Assembly: GCA_000469685.2 (NCBI GenBank)
Contig: LS997566.1
Coordinates: forward strand, 41,766,420 to 41,830,419
Origin: Haemonchus contortus
Taxonomy: Eukaryota; Nematoda; Chromadorea; Rhabditida; Trichostrongylidae
Length of the DNA: 64,000 bases
Direction: 5' to 3'
Shown piece after piece: positions 48,776-61,990 of the stretch. The stretch's first letter is position 1. Every line of letters starts with the position of its first letter. Below the pieces are notes generated by a model, which was not told the origin of the DNA, ran no database searches, and was given only the letters and a program-made list of their open reading frames with translations. A program made the translations under genes and the position numbers.

Positions 48776-49804
48776 CATTTGAAGCTTCGGGCATTTAGGC
48801 GTTAGACTGTAGCTGGCTCGTTAAGATATATTTCTATACTTTTCTGCACTTCTGTATAGATTGTAATAACTTCGACTACTATTATCAGATTAATTCTGGG
48901 ATATACAGAGTTAGTACCACCATACAATTAACCTTTCTAAAACTATCTCTTTGAATTTTTTTTATTCTGGCTCTAATTTGGATTATACTGTTTTTTCGAT
49001 ATCAGCATTAGTCACTCACTTTTATCTAACCTTACCCCTATTTCCTTGAGAAGTTGGGTGTGGCTACACTAAAAGAGTCTGATAAGAATGAAACTTATGA
49101 AAATCTAAAAGGATTGGCAAAGGAGTTTTGCTGGGAAGGGGCTACCAAAGTGATCATTCCGTTGTTGTTCACCTGTCCACTAAATCTTGTCTTTGTTGTC
49201 CAATTTGAAATAATCAAAAATAGCCGAATGCTGTAATGTGCGATCTGTAAAAAACAACAGACGTCATAATTTCGAAAACAAAAAATAAATAAATGAACGG
49301 GTTGTACACAGTGATGGACGAGTCGAGATTGTCACAATATAAATGCACCAGTTGGGCTACGCACACTAACGCGTGCAGCATGCCATGCCCACTACCGCTT
49401 GATTACGATTTGTTAGAGGACCAATATAAACAGTGTCGGTTCCCTTTTCATAACAGTTTCCCCATTAGGTGATATTCCCCATTTGGAACGATCCGCTTTA
49501 AGGGTATTGATCTCTTGACACTAATAGGTGATCGTGGAATTGTTTCCATTTTAACCTCCTCTAGTTCCTAGGGCTTTGATAGTCTTGGTTGTGGGGGGCG
49601 TGCTGTGATTTACAGTCTGTAACTTCATAAATAAATTGGATGTTAATCAACGGCCCAATATAAAGAGCATCGGTCGACTTTCTTTTCCATAACTGTTTTC
49701 TCACCGCGCACTTGTGATCTCCACGCTCTTGATCGTGCCTACGTGACTTTTGCGAGGACACACAAACGGACACACAAAGTTAGCGCTTTATATATATAGA
49801 GGAT

Positions 49805-49870
49805 TACGGTGGCAAGTAGCGCACTTCACACACGGATCGTCACTGGTTCGAGTTCGGGCTTAGTCTTGGG
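49805..49870 (+). repeat. tRNA-like SINE head fragment
   Basis: GGTGGCAAGTAGCGCACTTC resembles the SINE box A region, and GGTTCGAGTTCGGG at 49845-49858 the box B region; the SINE body does not follow. Confidence 0.45.
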
Positions 49871-50399
49871 TTTTCGGAGAATTCTTTCCAGCTTTGTTTT
49901 CATGTTGCAAAATCTCTGGGGATTGCTTCGAAGTGTTCATTGCGAAACATGTGTAAGTGCAGGTCAATGGCTCTTCATAACGTATCTGCTTTAGCATTTT
50001 GCAAAGTTTATGGCTGCAAGAATTGCTCTCCACTCAGCGCATGTTAAACCGTTGCTGCTTTATAAGTTCAGAAAAAGACGTTAGTACAAATCGAGCGACA
50101 GGGGAAATATGCGATGCGACAGGACCCTCCATTGTCTCTTACTGCACAACAAGAAATTTCTACCATAAGTTCAAAAATAGCCACTTTGATTAGACAGAAA
50201 AACCGCGATCTGGGAGAAGACCAGTATGACGATCACCTCCCGGAACTGGTTGAAGAGGATTTCAGGTGTAGTACCCGTGATTTGAAACAGGAGCAGAAGA
50301 GCTATCAAGACACAACAGCTGCCCATTGCTATCGTCTTGGAAACACATGAAGATATAGATAAGGCTGGGGGTCGCCATTTCCAAATGAGTAGAGATCCA

Positions 50400-50990
50400 T
50401 GTCCTAACTTGTTGACTTTCCAGCGCACCTACTCATGGCTAGAAGATTTAACCGCCGGCGGCGAGCGTGTGTTCTTTAAGGAAACCATACAGGGAAGCTC
50501 CAATGGTTCGGGCGCGAAGAGCATGGAATCCCGACTCCCAAACCAGAACTCTGCGTTTGGAGCCACTCGGAAGGATCATTCACTGGGACTCGCTGCCACC
50601 AAACTCCACTTTCAGCGCCAAAGGCTTATGTACTCTGTGAACCTTATTGCTGCAGATCTACGAAAGAAACAGAGGAAAGTCTACTTTCTTCACGACAGTG
50701 CTCGCTCACACATTTCGAAGGAGGCTCAGAAGAAACTTCAAAGCGTGGGATGGCATGTTCTGGCCCACCCAACGTACTCATCAGACCTGGCTCTAACGGA
50801 TCACCACCTGCTCCTTTGCTGTCAAACCATCCGGAAAATAAGAAGTTCGATGATGTGAATCAACTCGAGACGTGCATTGGCGAGTTTTTCTCCTCGAAAC
50901 CTAGGAATTCTATGCAAGCAAGACCCACAAGTTGCCTGATAAATGGCAATAAATATACATATATGCTAATTATTAGTTGTCGTGAACGAA
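50400..50990 (+). mobile_element. mariner transposase relic, DD34D type
   Basis: Frame 50337-50858 contains VYFLHDSARSHISKEAQKKL and GWHVLAHPTYSSDLALTDHH. The second Asp of the triad (HDSARSH) and the third (LTDHH) are separated by 34 residues, the mariner signature. The motif then shifts frame and resumes as DVNQLETCIGEFFSSKP. The N-terminal part, including the first Asp, is not recognisable and no TIRs were found. Dead copy. Confidence 0.8.
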
Positions 50991-51044
50991 AAAAAATAGA
51001 ATAAAATGAATTGCAGAAGGTGCAAAGACTTTTCCGGCAACCTA

Positions 51045-51204
51045 ATATCAGCCCAGAACAACCAAGCCTTCCATCTCTCCGAGGTCGAAACAATGGACTG
51101 TCCACCGCAAGTCATATTTAGGCTACAAAATCATTCAATACGCCACTACGATTATGAATTGAAGTCGAAGGCATGGGCGCATTCCTGTGATGGAATTGAT
51201 TAAC
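51045..51204 (+). mobile_element. SINE body fragment
   Basis: Same order as the SINE at 46470, on the + strand: CAACCAAGCCTTCCATCTCT, CCACCGCAAGTCAT, CGCCACTACGATTATGAATT, GGGCGCATTCC, GATGGAATTGATTAACGGCC. The tRNA-like head is missing. It directly follows the mariner relic. Confidence 0.7.
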
Positions 51205-53465
51205 GGCCCACTGACTTTATCCTTTATTGTTGAGCGAAATGTATCTAGGGAAGATTTTCCTGAAAGTTTCCATGGGGTTTCTATATAAGAGCACTACACA
51301 CTTGCGTGCTTATAATATAGCCGGCTCCCTTTTCTTTGTTTTTTTAATCCTGTAATGGCCAGACTGTGTCTTTAATTTCGACATCCACTTTACGAGTTCG
51401 AATTCAGGCTCTCCGATGCCGAGGCATGTCGAAATTTCTGCCAAGCATTCGGCTTTGAAGCCCCTTGTAAACGGTTCTATGCACACCTCGTACCAAGGCT
51501 TCACAGCCCAGAACAACAGAGTCAAAACTGGAGTGGGATTTCGTTAACCGATTGCAATATCATGAAATCTCCTGGTGTGTTGTGCGCATACAAGCACGTA
51601 GTTTCTTTTGCAGTATTTTCATAAAAACTTCCAGAGCATCCCAGAGGGAAAAGTGGAAACTATAAATCCTTTCTTGCAAAGTACAAAGTACGGATGTTAT
51701 AATGAAGCAGAGAACAGAATACACGGAACAATAAATATAGAGCAATAAAATGTAAATAAAAAGACAAATAAAGAGAAAATTGCCTATTAGTAAATTACAG
51801 TCATTCTGGTTTTCTACGAACTGAGTGGTTTGTTCGTTGAGGGACCAGTTCTAGAGATCTGAGAAAAAGTTCACACGGCAGGTGATGGAATCTCGAATAT
51901 TCAGCTCAAGCCTGGGCTGCGGGGACAGGAAGTGTGCTACAACTTCTACTAACGATGTATGGGAACACTAGAAAAATAGCTGAAGATAGTGTACAATCGT
52001 TCCTTCTCATTGTTAGATATTCAGAACCATAACTGGTAAGGAAATAAGAGTAGAAATGTCTGATAAGTTTTTGCAAGATCTGATTTGGAAGTCGAAGGCA
52101 CGCCTTCTAGGGCTTGGAACCAGAGTATTTGTCATGGATGCTCTTTGTTAGCTGTGATGTTCAAAGAGCTATATTTTCCCTCAGATATCTTCCCTTAACC
52201 CCTGTGTAATATGCTCAAGCTCCTATTCAGGTAAGCAACTCCTTGTTTCCTGCAACTCATGCGACTGTAGGGTAACTTTGTCAGAAGCCTTTCCCGAGCA
52301 ATTCTACTCTGCGGAATCTTTTCGGACGTTTTTGAGCCCTTTCCGCTCAGAAAAGGTCCGCTCCTCTGATATGGATGCGCACATAGCCGTACGTATATTC
52401 TATCATAGGAATGGAAATAATGCGGTAGTTAGTTGAATATGCTGTCCCTGGGTTAGCAGGGGACTTTTCTCTCGCTGGAGGCGACCCCAGACGGCTTCTC
52501 GTTTTTCTCATAGCCACTCGAAAGCAAGTTCCTGACTAAGCCCACCTGTAATGTACTAACCACTTTCGCAGATCCACCACCTACACATGTATGTGTACCC
52601 GAGAACAGAAGGTACAAGTGGGCTCAGCAAGCCAAAAAAGGGAGTCCACCCAATAAACGTATCTGCTGTTGAGGACAAGAACATGATGACATTTGTTCTG
52701 TGACTTTATCTAACCTTCAGTTGTGCCGTTACAGTAGGTTACCAACCCCTCCCCCCTCCCCTCCCCACTCCTCTACCCCTCTCCGCCCTTCCGACCAGGG
52801 AATTCATCGCCTTTGGCAGAGCAAACTCAGCGAATAAGATCCATTGTTGGAGATTCATAAAGGGAAGATGGTGGTATTCTGCATTTTTGCTAATTTTTTT
52901 GCAAATTTCACTTTTAGTTGAATATCGAAGCTCCACCACAACTGAGATCTGTTAGGTCTAGGTGGTAAGCTAACGGCATAAACCGTAAGATCATAAGCGT
53001 TAGAGAATGGTCGGTAACTTTATATTCCACGGGTAAATTAACCCATAACTTGTTCTGTAGGTTCAGGAATCGGTGGTGGTCGATTAAGAGGTTCGACCGA
53101 CTTTTCGTATAATCACATTTCTTCGTACAGTTGAAGCGTCACGAAAGGCCACGAAACGTTAGTAACAGGTTTTGCCCATCCACAGCAGCAGCCAGCCATT
53201 TTGGGCGGACATTCATTGCGGTCGAGACATTCGGCAGCATCGTATTGCTGCTACGTGACGGCTCGTCAACAACACATCAGTTACAGCTCATTTCATGCCG
53301 TAAACATTGCCATTCTGCTGTTCTTGTTTTCGGCTTCTTGATATGATACCATGACTCAGGAATGCCTCTATTGTCCTTTACGTTTCTCCCATTTTCTCGA
53401 ACTAGCGTCATTTCGAAGCAGCTACTGGCTCAGACCGGGCTTCTGGAATAATAAAGGGTAAACTC

Positions 53466-53746
53466 TTCGGCATAAATCAATCCTGTTTTGGGGATGCGCT
53501 CCCGCATTCGAGTTTCATTCAGAATCGTAGTGGAGATTTGAATGCATATGTGGCCCATACAGTGACTTGCGGTGGCTACCTGATGAACAAGTCAGCGCTT
53601 TTATCCTCCCAGACGAGTCTGTTACCAATTAACCGACCCCGGAGGGATAGAAAGCTTGGTTGACCCAGGCGTATATCGATCCGAGATTCGATCCCTAATG
53701 ATGTGAGTGGGGTAGTGCGCCACTTGTTACTACTTCACCTTCGTCC
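53466..53746 (-). mobile_element. tRNA-derived SINE copy
   Basis: Reverse-strand copy with all the landmarks: GGGATGCGCTCCCGCATTCG, TTCATTCAGAATCGTAGTGG, CAGTGACTTGCGGTGGC, GTCAGCGCTTTTATCCTCCC, CGACCCCGGAGGGATAGAAA, GAGATTCGATCCC (box B side) and GTGCGCCACTTGTTACTAC (head). Confidence 0.75.
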
Positions 53747-55557
53747 GAATCTACAATATATGAGAGACTTATGAGGGCACTAGAGCGGAGGGGGGGGGGA
53801 GATTTAGGGGAGGGGGAGGGTTGGGTGGAGAAGAACGGTTTTCGTTCTGCAGAACTCATTAATTCATGGTAGTAAAGATAGCCCTAATGTCGTTGGGCCA
53901 GAATCGTTTGAAGACCTTTCCGACTTGAGGGCTATTCATCTTTCCATTTTCTGCATCGATTATCCATTTAATTTCCGCTAAACCCTTCCAGATTGTGTTG
54001 GAGAGGGGGGGGGGACTGTTGAGACCGAACTTCAACAACAATTTATTATCTAGTCGTTCAACACGAATTGTTGTCACACTTGTGTCTCATAAACTTTCCT
54101 TTCTGTAGAGTTTCTCGATAGGTATTCACAAATCACAGCCTGTCTCAAAGGTAAATTATCCATAATCAATCCAGAAAAATGTAATAATATGAAAAGATGG
54201 GGTAAAGATGTTACAGTACACAGCTCTCAGTCAAACTTTAAGGAGCTCTCTTTCATAAATGTGTTTTTCGATCAATTCATACCTGGAAGTCGTCAGATAT
54301 ATATCCATGTCCGAGAGGTAGGCTTCTCAAGGAGGAATCCGGACAGTCAGTCTTTGATCCTTCTCAGGACTCCAACTTTCGGCTGTTGACTTTAGCCGAG
54401 ATTGGTGATTGTTGGCTCTTTCAGCGGAAAGGGACTATAAAACAAGGAGAAAATGGGGTCATTCAACAGTCAACTGAGGCTTCAAGAATACCTCACTGGG
54501 TCCGTGTTCTACATATCTCACTATTTCTTAGCTTGTGGGTGTTCTAACGAGGGAAGCCACGACCTCTAAGCCAGTGGGATCACTCACAGCCACTTCATAG
54601 GAAAACTGAATCATTCGCATCTGGCTAATCCTCATGAAGTATTTTCTCCAACACTCCTCTGCACCCTAACGACTTCCCGACATCATGATGTTTGTCTCAT
54701 AGAAACTTCTTCCCCAAAGGGGAGACACTGTTCATGCAGCCCTAACATTTCTGTGGTAAAGTTGTTCCCACACGATGAAGTGCACGAAAATTCAAGGGGT
54801 TTTCAACCTTTTTTGGGAGCTCAGAAATCAACTGAGAGTGTGGTATTCGATACCGTATCTTCTCTCAACTGCCAGAATGTGGTTTGAAAAGATAGACCAG
54901 ACCAACCCGCCCGTCACCATAAGTTGGGACGCATAATATGACGTACGAAGTTTTTGTAGTTCCCTTCGATTCTAACTAAAAAAAGACGATCATCAAATTA
55001 CAGCTAAAATGGAGCAAAGAACAACTTCTAATGCTTCTAGACGCCCTAATTGACCTTCAGTTGCGGTTTATTCCTCAAAAAAGGTTTTCTCGGGTCACTA
55101 ATGGACTGCTTAATTGCCAATGTTCGCCCTCGTTAATTTTCGTTTCTCTCGCTTTTTTCTAGCTCGTACTAGGTACTCAGAACTTACAAAGAGAAAAACG
55201 CTTTCAGCTCACTCCTTGTTCGATCTGAAACACAAATGGTCATTTTTTGTGTTCATCATGCACTTACGTAAACAATGTGTAAACAAGCGCGAATCGGAAT
55301 TAGCGAGATCAGACTGCTTGTTTATCAGTTCTCTTCAAGATATTCGGTAACAGGAGCTCATCTATTCTGTACCATTTATTAAATCCAATTTTTATCAGAC
55401 ATTGGAGATTAGGGTAGTGAAGCTTGTAAAAACGTTGCTTGTCAGTAGCACTGCCCTTGGTTGCGATCCCCAATTTACGAACTTCTGTGACGAATTGACT
55501 GAATTCGCCTACAACAGCGAATCGGGAATGGGTGAAATATCATAAATCATCTAAATA

Positions 55558-57958
55558 TTAGGTGTGTGCATTAATTTTCGCCGTTTTTCGCGTGCAAAAA
55601 CATACTTATTACAAAACTAAAACTAAATGTACATCAACCAATGTATTGCCCATCGTTAGCTACAACTTCTTTCCTTCTTTCTGGTATCTTGTTGACTCCG
55701 GGTCTAAAAAAGCCTTCATCTTTTGAGGCAATCCTGTTACCCACCCATTTTCGCACTTCTTCGGCATTCCGGAAGCGTATATCTGCCAAATTGACTTGCA
55801 TGGACCGGAATAAGTGGTAATCAGAAAGAGCAAGATCCGGAGAGTATGCGGGCTGAACAAGCTGATCCCGTCCAACAACTGCAATTTTTTTAAAGAGCAT
55901 TCTTCGCAACATGGGGTCTGGCATGTTCGTGGTGGAACGGCACCTCATGATATTTCTTGCGATTGAGGTGAGCTTTACGTGAGAGCATCCTACAAACTGT
56001 CAAGCCGGTGTTCGTAGCGGTCAACAGTAACAGCTTCCTTCGGGTTCAGCAACTCACAGTACACAACACCCCTTTGATCCCACCACCAAATGCAAGCACA
56101 GCATTACTTTTTGGCAATAAACATTCCGCTTTCGTTGCAAGCTTTCGAGTAAAGAGAGAATATCTCAGCAGGTTCGTTTAGATGAAGCTTGTCCTCAATA
56201 TAAGCATCCGGTGGGCTTCAATGCCAGTTTTCTTGAAATCAAACAGCAGGGGAAGAGCCCCCCGGGGAAACGGGTCATCACGTTCCATGGCCAATCAGTC
56301 TGACCAGGAAAGGATACCAAGTCGCAGTGGCCATTCAAGATGAGATGTATACCGACGTAGGTAGTTTCGAACGCTGATCTCAGATCTAGGATCCAAATCT
56401 GCGAAACGATTCTGGGAACGAAGTTACGGACCCCCCTTCGCCAGGTGTCATGTTACTTAGTTGCTTTTATACGAGAATCAAATAGTGCTGGATGTGCCCT
56501 GATGGCGCAGTTGGGATGGCGGACTGGTAGACATGGCACGGAGGTTCGGATCCTTGATGCTTGCGCTTGTTTTGCTTTTTTACAAAAAGTGCTCTAAACT
56601 CTTGCAAAACCTTTTTGTACATCATATAGACTACCTACACCCCTCCTTCATATTTACGAAGCCCCAGAAAAGCCAATACAAGCATATTTTTTCGTCGGCT
56701 GCACAGACGGAATGGGGAGGGGTGCACATAGAACACTTCTGCTCCCAGCGCTCAAGACTTTCAAAAGAGGGCTCTTGGATGGGTCGTAAGGGTTTCGGAT
56801 GGACTGATGCTCCTCTATGGGTAGAAGTGAGCTGGTACAATCCAACTGTCATTTTTATGTACTAACTAAACCATAGGTGAGCACTTTATGAACAGATTTG
56901 ATAATCCAACACAAAGTGTTTGGAACGGAAAAGCTTCTGACAATGTGAGCTACGGCATGAAACAAAGTTCACCCCATCCGTAGCTCTCACAATTTCCGTC
57001 TAGTTGAGGATATCCTACAGGAATTCCAAATCTTCCCAGGTCCCCAGCCAGGTACCCTGACGCAAACCATGAATTATAAAGAAATTTATTGAATTTAGGT
57101 GGTTGAAAAACACGAAGCACACCAGTGACATAAGGCGAAAAATGGAGTTGCGGTTGCTAACGTGGAAGTCTAGATCATGGACAATTACGAAAGAGACAGC
57201 ACGCTTATATATGGCTTCAAGTAGTAAGGGAAAATATACATTGAGAGGCTCAATTTGAGATGTTGCGTCAGGTGGAGTGTTGAGCACTTTCACCTCTCGC
57301 CAGATGACACAGCACCCTGAATCGCTCCATGGCCCTTGAACGAGCTCCATGAGTGGGGTTGAAGGCAACTCTCTTGATGCAATGCACGATCTAACCCAAT
57401 TAAGCGTAGGTTCCTTGCTCATCAAGTGGGTTGTCTAGGCCCTGACCTTGACTGCCGAAAGCAGAAGATATCTATACCCCTCCCCATTCGGTCTGTGCAG
57501 CCGACGGAAAAATATGCTTGCATTGGCTTTTCTGGGGCTCCATAAATATGAAGGAGGGGTGTAGGTAGTCTATATGAAGTGCAAAAAGGTTTTGCAAGAG
57601 TTTAGAGCACTGTTTGTAAAAAAGCAAAACAAGCGCAAGCATCAAGGATCCGAACCCCCGTGCCTAAGGGGGGTCCGTAACTTCGTTCCCAGAATCGTTT
57701 CGCAGATTTGGAACCTAGATCTGAGATCAGCGTGCGAAACTACCTACGTCGGAATACCTCATCTTGAATGGCCACTGCGACTTGGTATCCTTTCCTGGTG
57801 AGAGCAACAGGATTTTGGGGCAAACTGATCTGTCCGCCCTTAAGTGGATAGCCAACACCCTACCTTACAGAACATGACAGGTTTCACCGGTAAACCTCTA
57901 ACATGGTCCGCGCAACGGCCCTTGGTATTCGGCGGTGGAAATTAATGCACACACCTAA
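55558..57958 (-). mobile_element. mariner-like transposon with intact TIRs and TA duplications, broken by an internal insertion
   Basis: Left end TTAGGTGTGTGCATTAATTT at 55558, right end AAATTAATGCACACACCTAA ending at 57958; both are flanked by TA. On the minus strand 55634-56110 encodes mariner transposase blocks: WWDQRGVVYCELLNPKEAVT, then (with disruptions) YSPDLALSDYHLFRS, EEVRKWVGNRIASKDEGFF and KIPERRKEVVANDGQYI. At 2.4 kb it is about twice the usual mariner length because a large inverted repeat (about 56305-57805) lies inside. The N-terminal helix-turn-helix part was not found. Non-autonomous now. Confidence 0.85.
56305..57805. repeat. large inverted repeat nested in the mariner element
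   Basis: Left arm 56305-56720 and right arm 57478-57805 are reverse complements over about 330 bases, high identity by eye, around a spacer of about 757 bases. Shared blocks include CCAGGAAAGGATACCAAGTC, GCAGTGGCCATTCAAGATGA, CGAAACGATTCTGGGAACGA and GAAAAGCCAATACAAGCATA. The left arm has an extra 95 bases or so (about 56440-56535) containing a tRNA box-A match, TGGCGCAGTTGG, with GGTTCGGATCC (near box B) just downstream. The overlapping ORFs across it are shadows of the repeat. Confidence 0.75.
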
Positions 57959-57974
57959 TAAAATGCAGTCTCTG

Positions 57975-58650
<676 letters not shown>

Positions 58651-59378
58651 ACCTTATCCACAAAAATTACGTACTTTTGGCATTCACCTATTACTTCGCC
58701 TCTATTTTCACTTGTGAGACGGTTCTTAGGGATCAATACGTTATCATCTTAATAAAATGATCTTATACAGTGGTAGAAGCAGTCTCGTAGCTAAGACTTT
58801 TCTTCTTAAATGGCCTCAAAAGTTCTATCCGACCTTCAATTTTTGCCTGATTCAATTTTCTTTCTATTTTTTTGTCCGACAATCACCTGCTTTCAAGCTC
58901 TGCCGATTTTCTCGATGAGGAAAAAGTTGATGATGCAAACTGGAATTTTTTTGGCGTCAAAATTGCCGCACCCCTAGCTGTTCCAGTCCAATTCTTTGGT
59001 AGTTGTTGTCAGTCTCCAAGGTAAACATTACACCCATACAACCTCTACATGTTACACTCATGGATGGCAACGGCAAAGACGATCAGTCAGACCAAATTTT
59101 GTTGTTTCAAGAAGTTGACAGCTGTTATTGTGGTTGCCACTTGTTTTCGAAATTTTTTTGTCATCAACAAATGGCACCACAAATAGTTCCGAAAACAACT
59201 GACACTTGCATTTTGAATAAGCAATTCATGGGTACACACGTTTTCCCGAACGAACGGTTTTCAATGGTAATCTGAATTTGAATCGAAATCCCATCCCAAT
59301 ATTAATTAAACTTCATAACTGACATATACAATGTTACGTCTTTTACGGCTAATACCATAGAAATCTTCAAAGATCAAG

Positions 59379-59650
59379 CGGAGTTGGTGCAGTGCCAAGA
59401 GGCGCACCAACGCACGCATGGTCCAGAGATGGAGCCCCTGCTTGGCCTACCTGCTTAGGACAGCTAAGCCTCCCATCCCTCCTGGTCGATAATTGGTACC
59501 GAACACGTTTGGCAGTAACAAAGCTCAAAGTCGTACAGCGGCTGACCACCACAAGTCATTGCACAGGCCCCTTACGCATTAAATGCCATCACGATTCTGA
59601 ATAGAAGTCGAAAGCGGGGCGCATCCCTAAATTGGGATCGATTGACGCCG
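59379..59650 (+). mobile_element. tRNA-derived SINE copy
   Basis: + strand copy: head GGAGTTGGTGCAGTGCCAAG, then GCCTCCCATCCCTCCTGGTC, AATTGGTACCGAACACGTTT, CCACCACAAGTCATTGCACA, CACGATTCTGAATAGAAGTC, GGGGCGCATCCC and an end TGGGATCGATTGACGCC. Box B is degraded. Confidence 0.75.
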
Positions 59651-60103
59651 AACAACTTCTTCGTCAATTCTCATGATAGTTGTTTATGTTGTTTGTGATG
59701 CTGTTCACTAGGCGTGTGATTTCAACGACTTGGCCTCGGCATCGCCGTCACCGAATGGGCGGAGTCCGTCAGTAAGGCAGGCAAACGCGCATAGCTACAG
59801 CTATCAGTCATCTCTGATGACGAAATTTTGTGATGTTCGTTTTGTAAGGCTATACATTAGCAGCTGGTTCAGTGAATAGTGCTATTGGCATAGATCGTGT
59901 ACCAGTTTGTTGCTTGGAGCATCGTTTTCAATTTCGTTTCCTGTTACTGTTACCATCGTTACCACCTGCTATCGCTCCTTCCCTCTCTCATGCATAACAC
60001 CCAATCATTTCCATTTCAACTTCTTTCCAGCTCATAACTTTGTTTGCGTACTAGATTACTCTCTGAACAAACAGTTGAATATGATGTGATAAAGATTCCT
60101 GGC

Positions 60104-60405
60104 GTTAATGAAGTCCGTTTTGCGATTGCGCCAAGCATTTGGCTTCCACTCAGGGTCGTTGTAGCTTTTTGTAAGCGTATGTGTCCCATACAAGGACGTA
60201 TGGTCAGACAATGGATGAGTCAGTGCATCGATCCCCCCAGACGTGCCTGAAAGCAAATAGCCGGCTCCGAAATGGTGGAAGGCTTAGTTGGCCTGGGAAC
60301 CGATCCCGTAGGGATGAAAAGCTCGGATAGCCTGGGCAAGTATCGATAGTGACTGGACCCAAGGACCAAGTTTGAAGTGGTGACCATTTGCCCCTACACG
60401 CCCCA
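60104..60405 (-). mobile_element. tRNA-derived SINE copy, degraded
   Basis: Reverse-strand copy: TGGCGTTAATGAAGTCCGTT, TTTGGCTTCCACTCAGGGTC, GTGTCCCATACAAGGACGTA, GAGTCAGTGCATCGATCCCC, GGTGGAAGGCTTAGTTGGCC, CCATTTGCCCCTACACGCCC. The AAGCTCGG...CCTGGGCAAGTATCGAT segment is partly duplicated. Confidence 0.7.
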
Positions 60406-61522
60406 ATAAGTAGACAATTTAATATAACCAGGTCGTAAAGTGTTTGAAGATCGCTTTCATCAGAGCCTGAACATTCTCTTCCTCAATTGCAACTTCCACG
60501 ATTTCGTCCCCCTTTTTGGCTTTTAGGGTTTTATCAAAATGAGAAATCTTGAAGTTCTTAAAGGATAAAGTCGTCAAAGGTTAAACCTAACTGTCCGTCT
60601 GAACCAATTATGCCAAGATTGTAAGAACGTCGATACTGCCAATCCGCTCTCCCTCCCCTCCTTAAGCTTAGCCGCATTTTCCTCTTCCTCGTTAAGATCG
60701 GCTGTATTTTCTACCAGCTCAATTTTTTTCTAGAACATTCCTAGCACTAATTGCGTTCTGAAATTTAACGGCAAAGGGCATTCCCATTGATTAGTAAACA
60801 GAAAATTCGATAAAAAACAGTCACTGTTTATAATTTAGACGACTAAACCTGGAATGCGCCGTGCATCCATCTTCCATCAAAGAGTTCTTTGTTATTGATA
60901 TCTACTCAATTGCATAATACAAAATCAAAGCTGAAGGAAATATTAATTCTGAACGTGATGAATAGAAATTCTTTCATTTTTAAACGATACACTTTATTGG
61001 ATCGTTAAGTGCTGATAGGATGTCAGCTCAGGACCAAACTTCCGGCATCTGACGGACTTGAACCTCCAATAGGAGAGATGTTTATGCACGAAAATTTCGG
61101 CAAATTTTTCGATGCAACAATTTTCAGTCAACAAAAACATGTTTTCGAGATCATTTTTCCTCAACCCCCTACGATGGTTTAAAAGGAACTTATCACGAGT
61201 GTGCTCTGTCATTTCAAAAACAACAAAGCAGATTGCAGATCAGTCTTGACTCATGAGGAACTTCACCTTCAGTTGGTTTTTTAGTTACTCATCCAAATAT
61301 TTATTCATCGGGAATGAGAAAAGTTCTCATAAGTGTAATTTAGATGTATTGTGCATCTTCGAATTTTTGATCGAATTCATGACCTTTACAGAGTTTACCT
61401 TTTATTGTACCTGATTGTACCGTTATTTCCCGCTGGGAAATTCACTGTACCCCACTGTGAAGGAGCTTAGTTAGAGCCCAGAGTTACTGAAAAAGCTGAG
61501 GTGGTAGGAAATGCAATCGGCC

Positions 61523-61990
61523 GTTAAAGGCACAGTTCACGATGAAAATGGTTTCTGAGGTATTCTACTAGGATTAATCTATGTCCCCTACCATATAAGG
61601 CGTTGTCGGGTAGAGAAACGGCCTAAGCAGGGCGTTACAAAGGCTCAAAAATTGGACGAGTTTCACCGGTATTGCAAGGGCTGCACCATTCACAAGGGAA
61701 CCCATGTGGGAGGCCCAAGCAACTTGTCATGTCCGATACGGGCAATGAAAGGCCGATCTGGACAGTTTTGGCTTAATGTAGTCAGCTCTTTGCGCAATTG
61801 CAACTACTATAATCTCGTCCGAATACCCCTTCTTGTCACTTTCATCATGGTAATCTCCCTATTTTCACTACTTTTGAGGAGCCTTATTTTACACAGAGTC
61901 GGCAAATTTATCGCTTTCTTTATCACCTATCAGCTGATGAATGCTTCCACTTTTCTGAAACTACATGTGGTTTTTTTGCTTTTCTAGCTG
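61523..61990 (+). repeat. dispersed repeat, copy related to that at 45162
   Basis: Left end TTAAAGGCACAGTTCACGAT followed by GAAAATGGTTTCTGAGGT, then a CCCATGTGGGAGGCCCAAGC block, AATGTAGTCAGCTCTTTGCG and CGTCCGAATACCCCTTCTTG in the order of the 45162 copy. The right end was not resolved. The 111-codon ORF over it is a repeat artefact. Confidence 0.65.

Noticed and set aside
49054..49236. 60-codon ORF with a hydrophobic stretch
   Set aside because: No signal, domain or splice partners; length is within chance for this AT-rich stretch.
56490..56560. Genuine tRNA gene
   Set aside because: Box A matches but box B is imperfect, no acceptor-stem pairing is evident, and the segment lies within an inverted repeat; SINE-like remnant is more likely.
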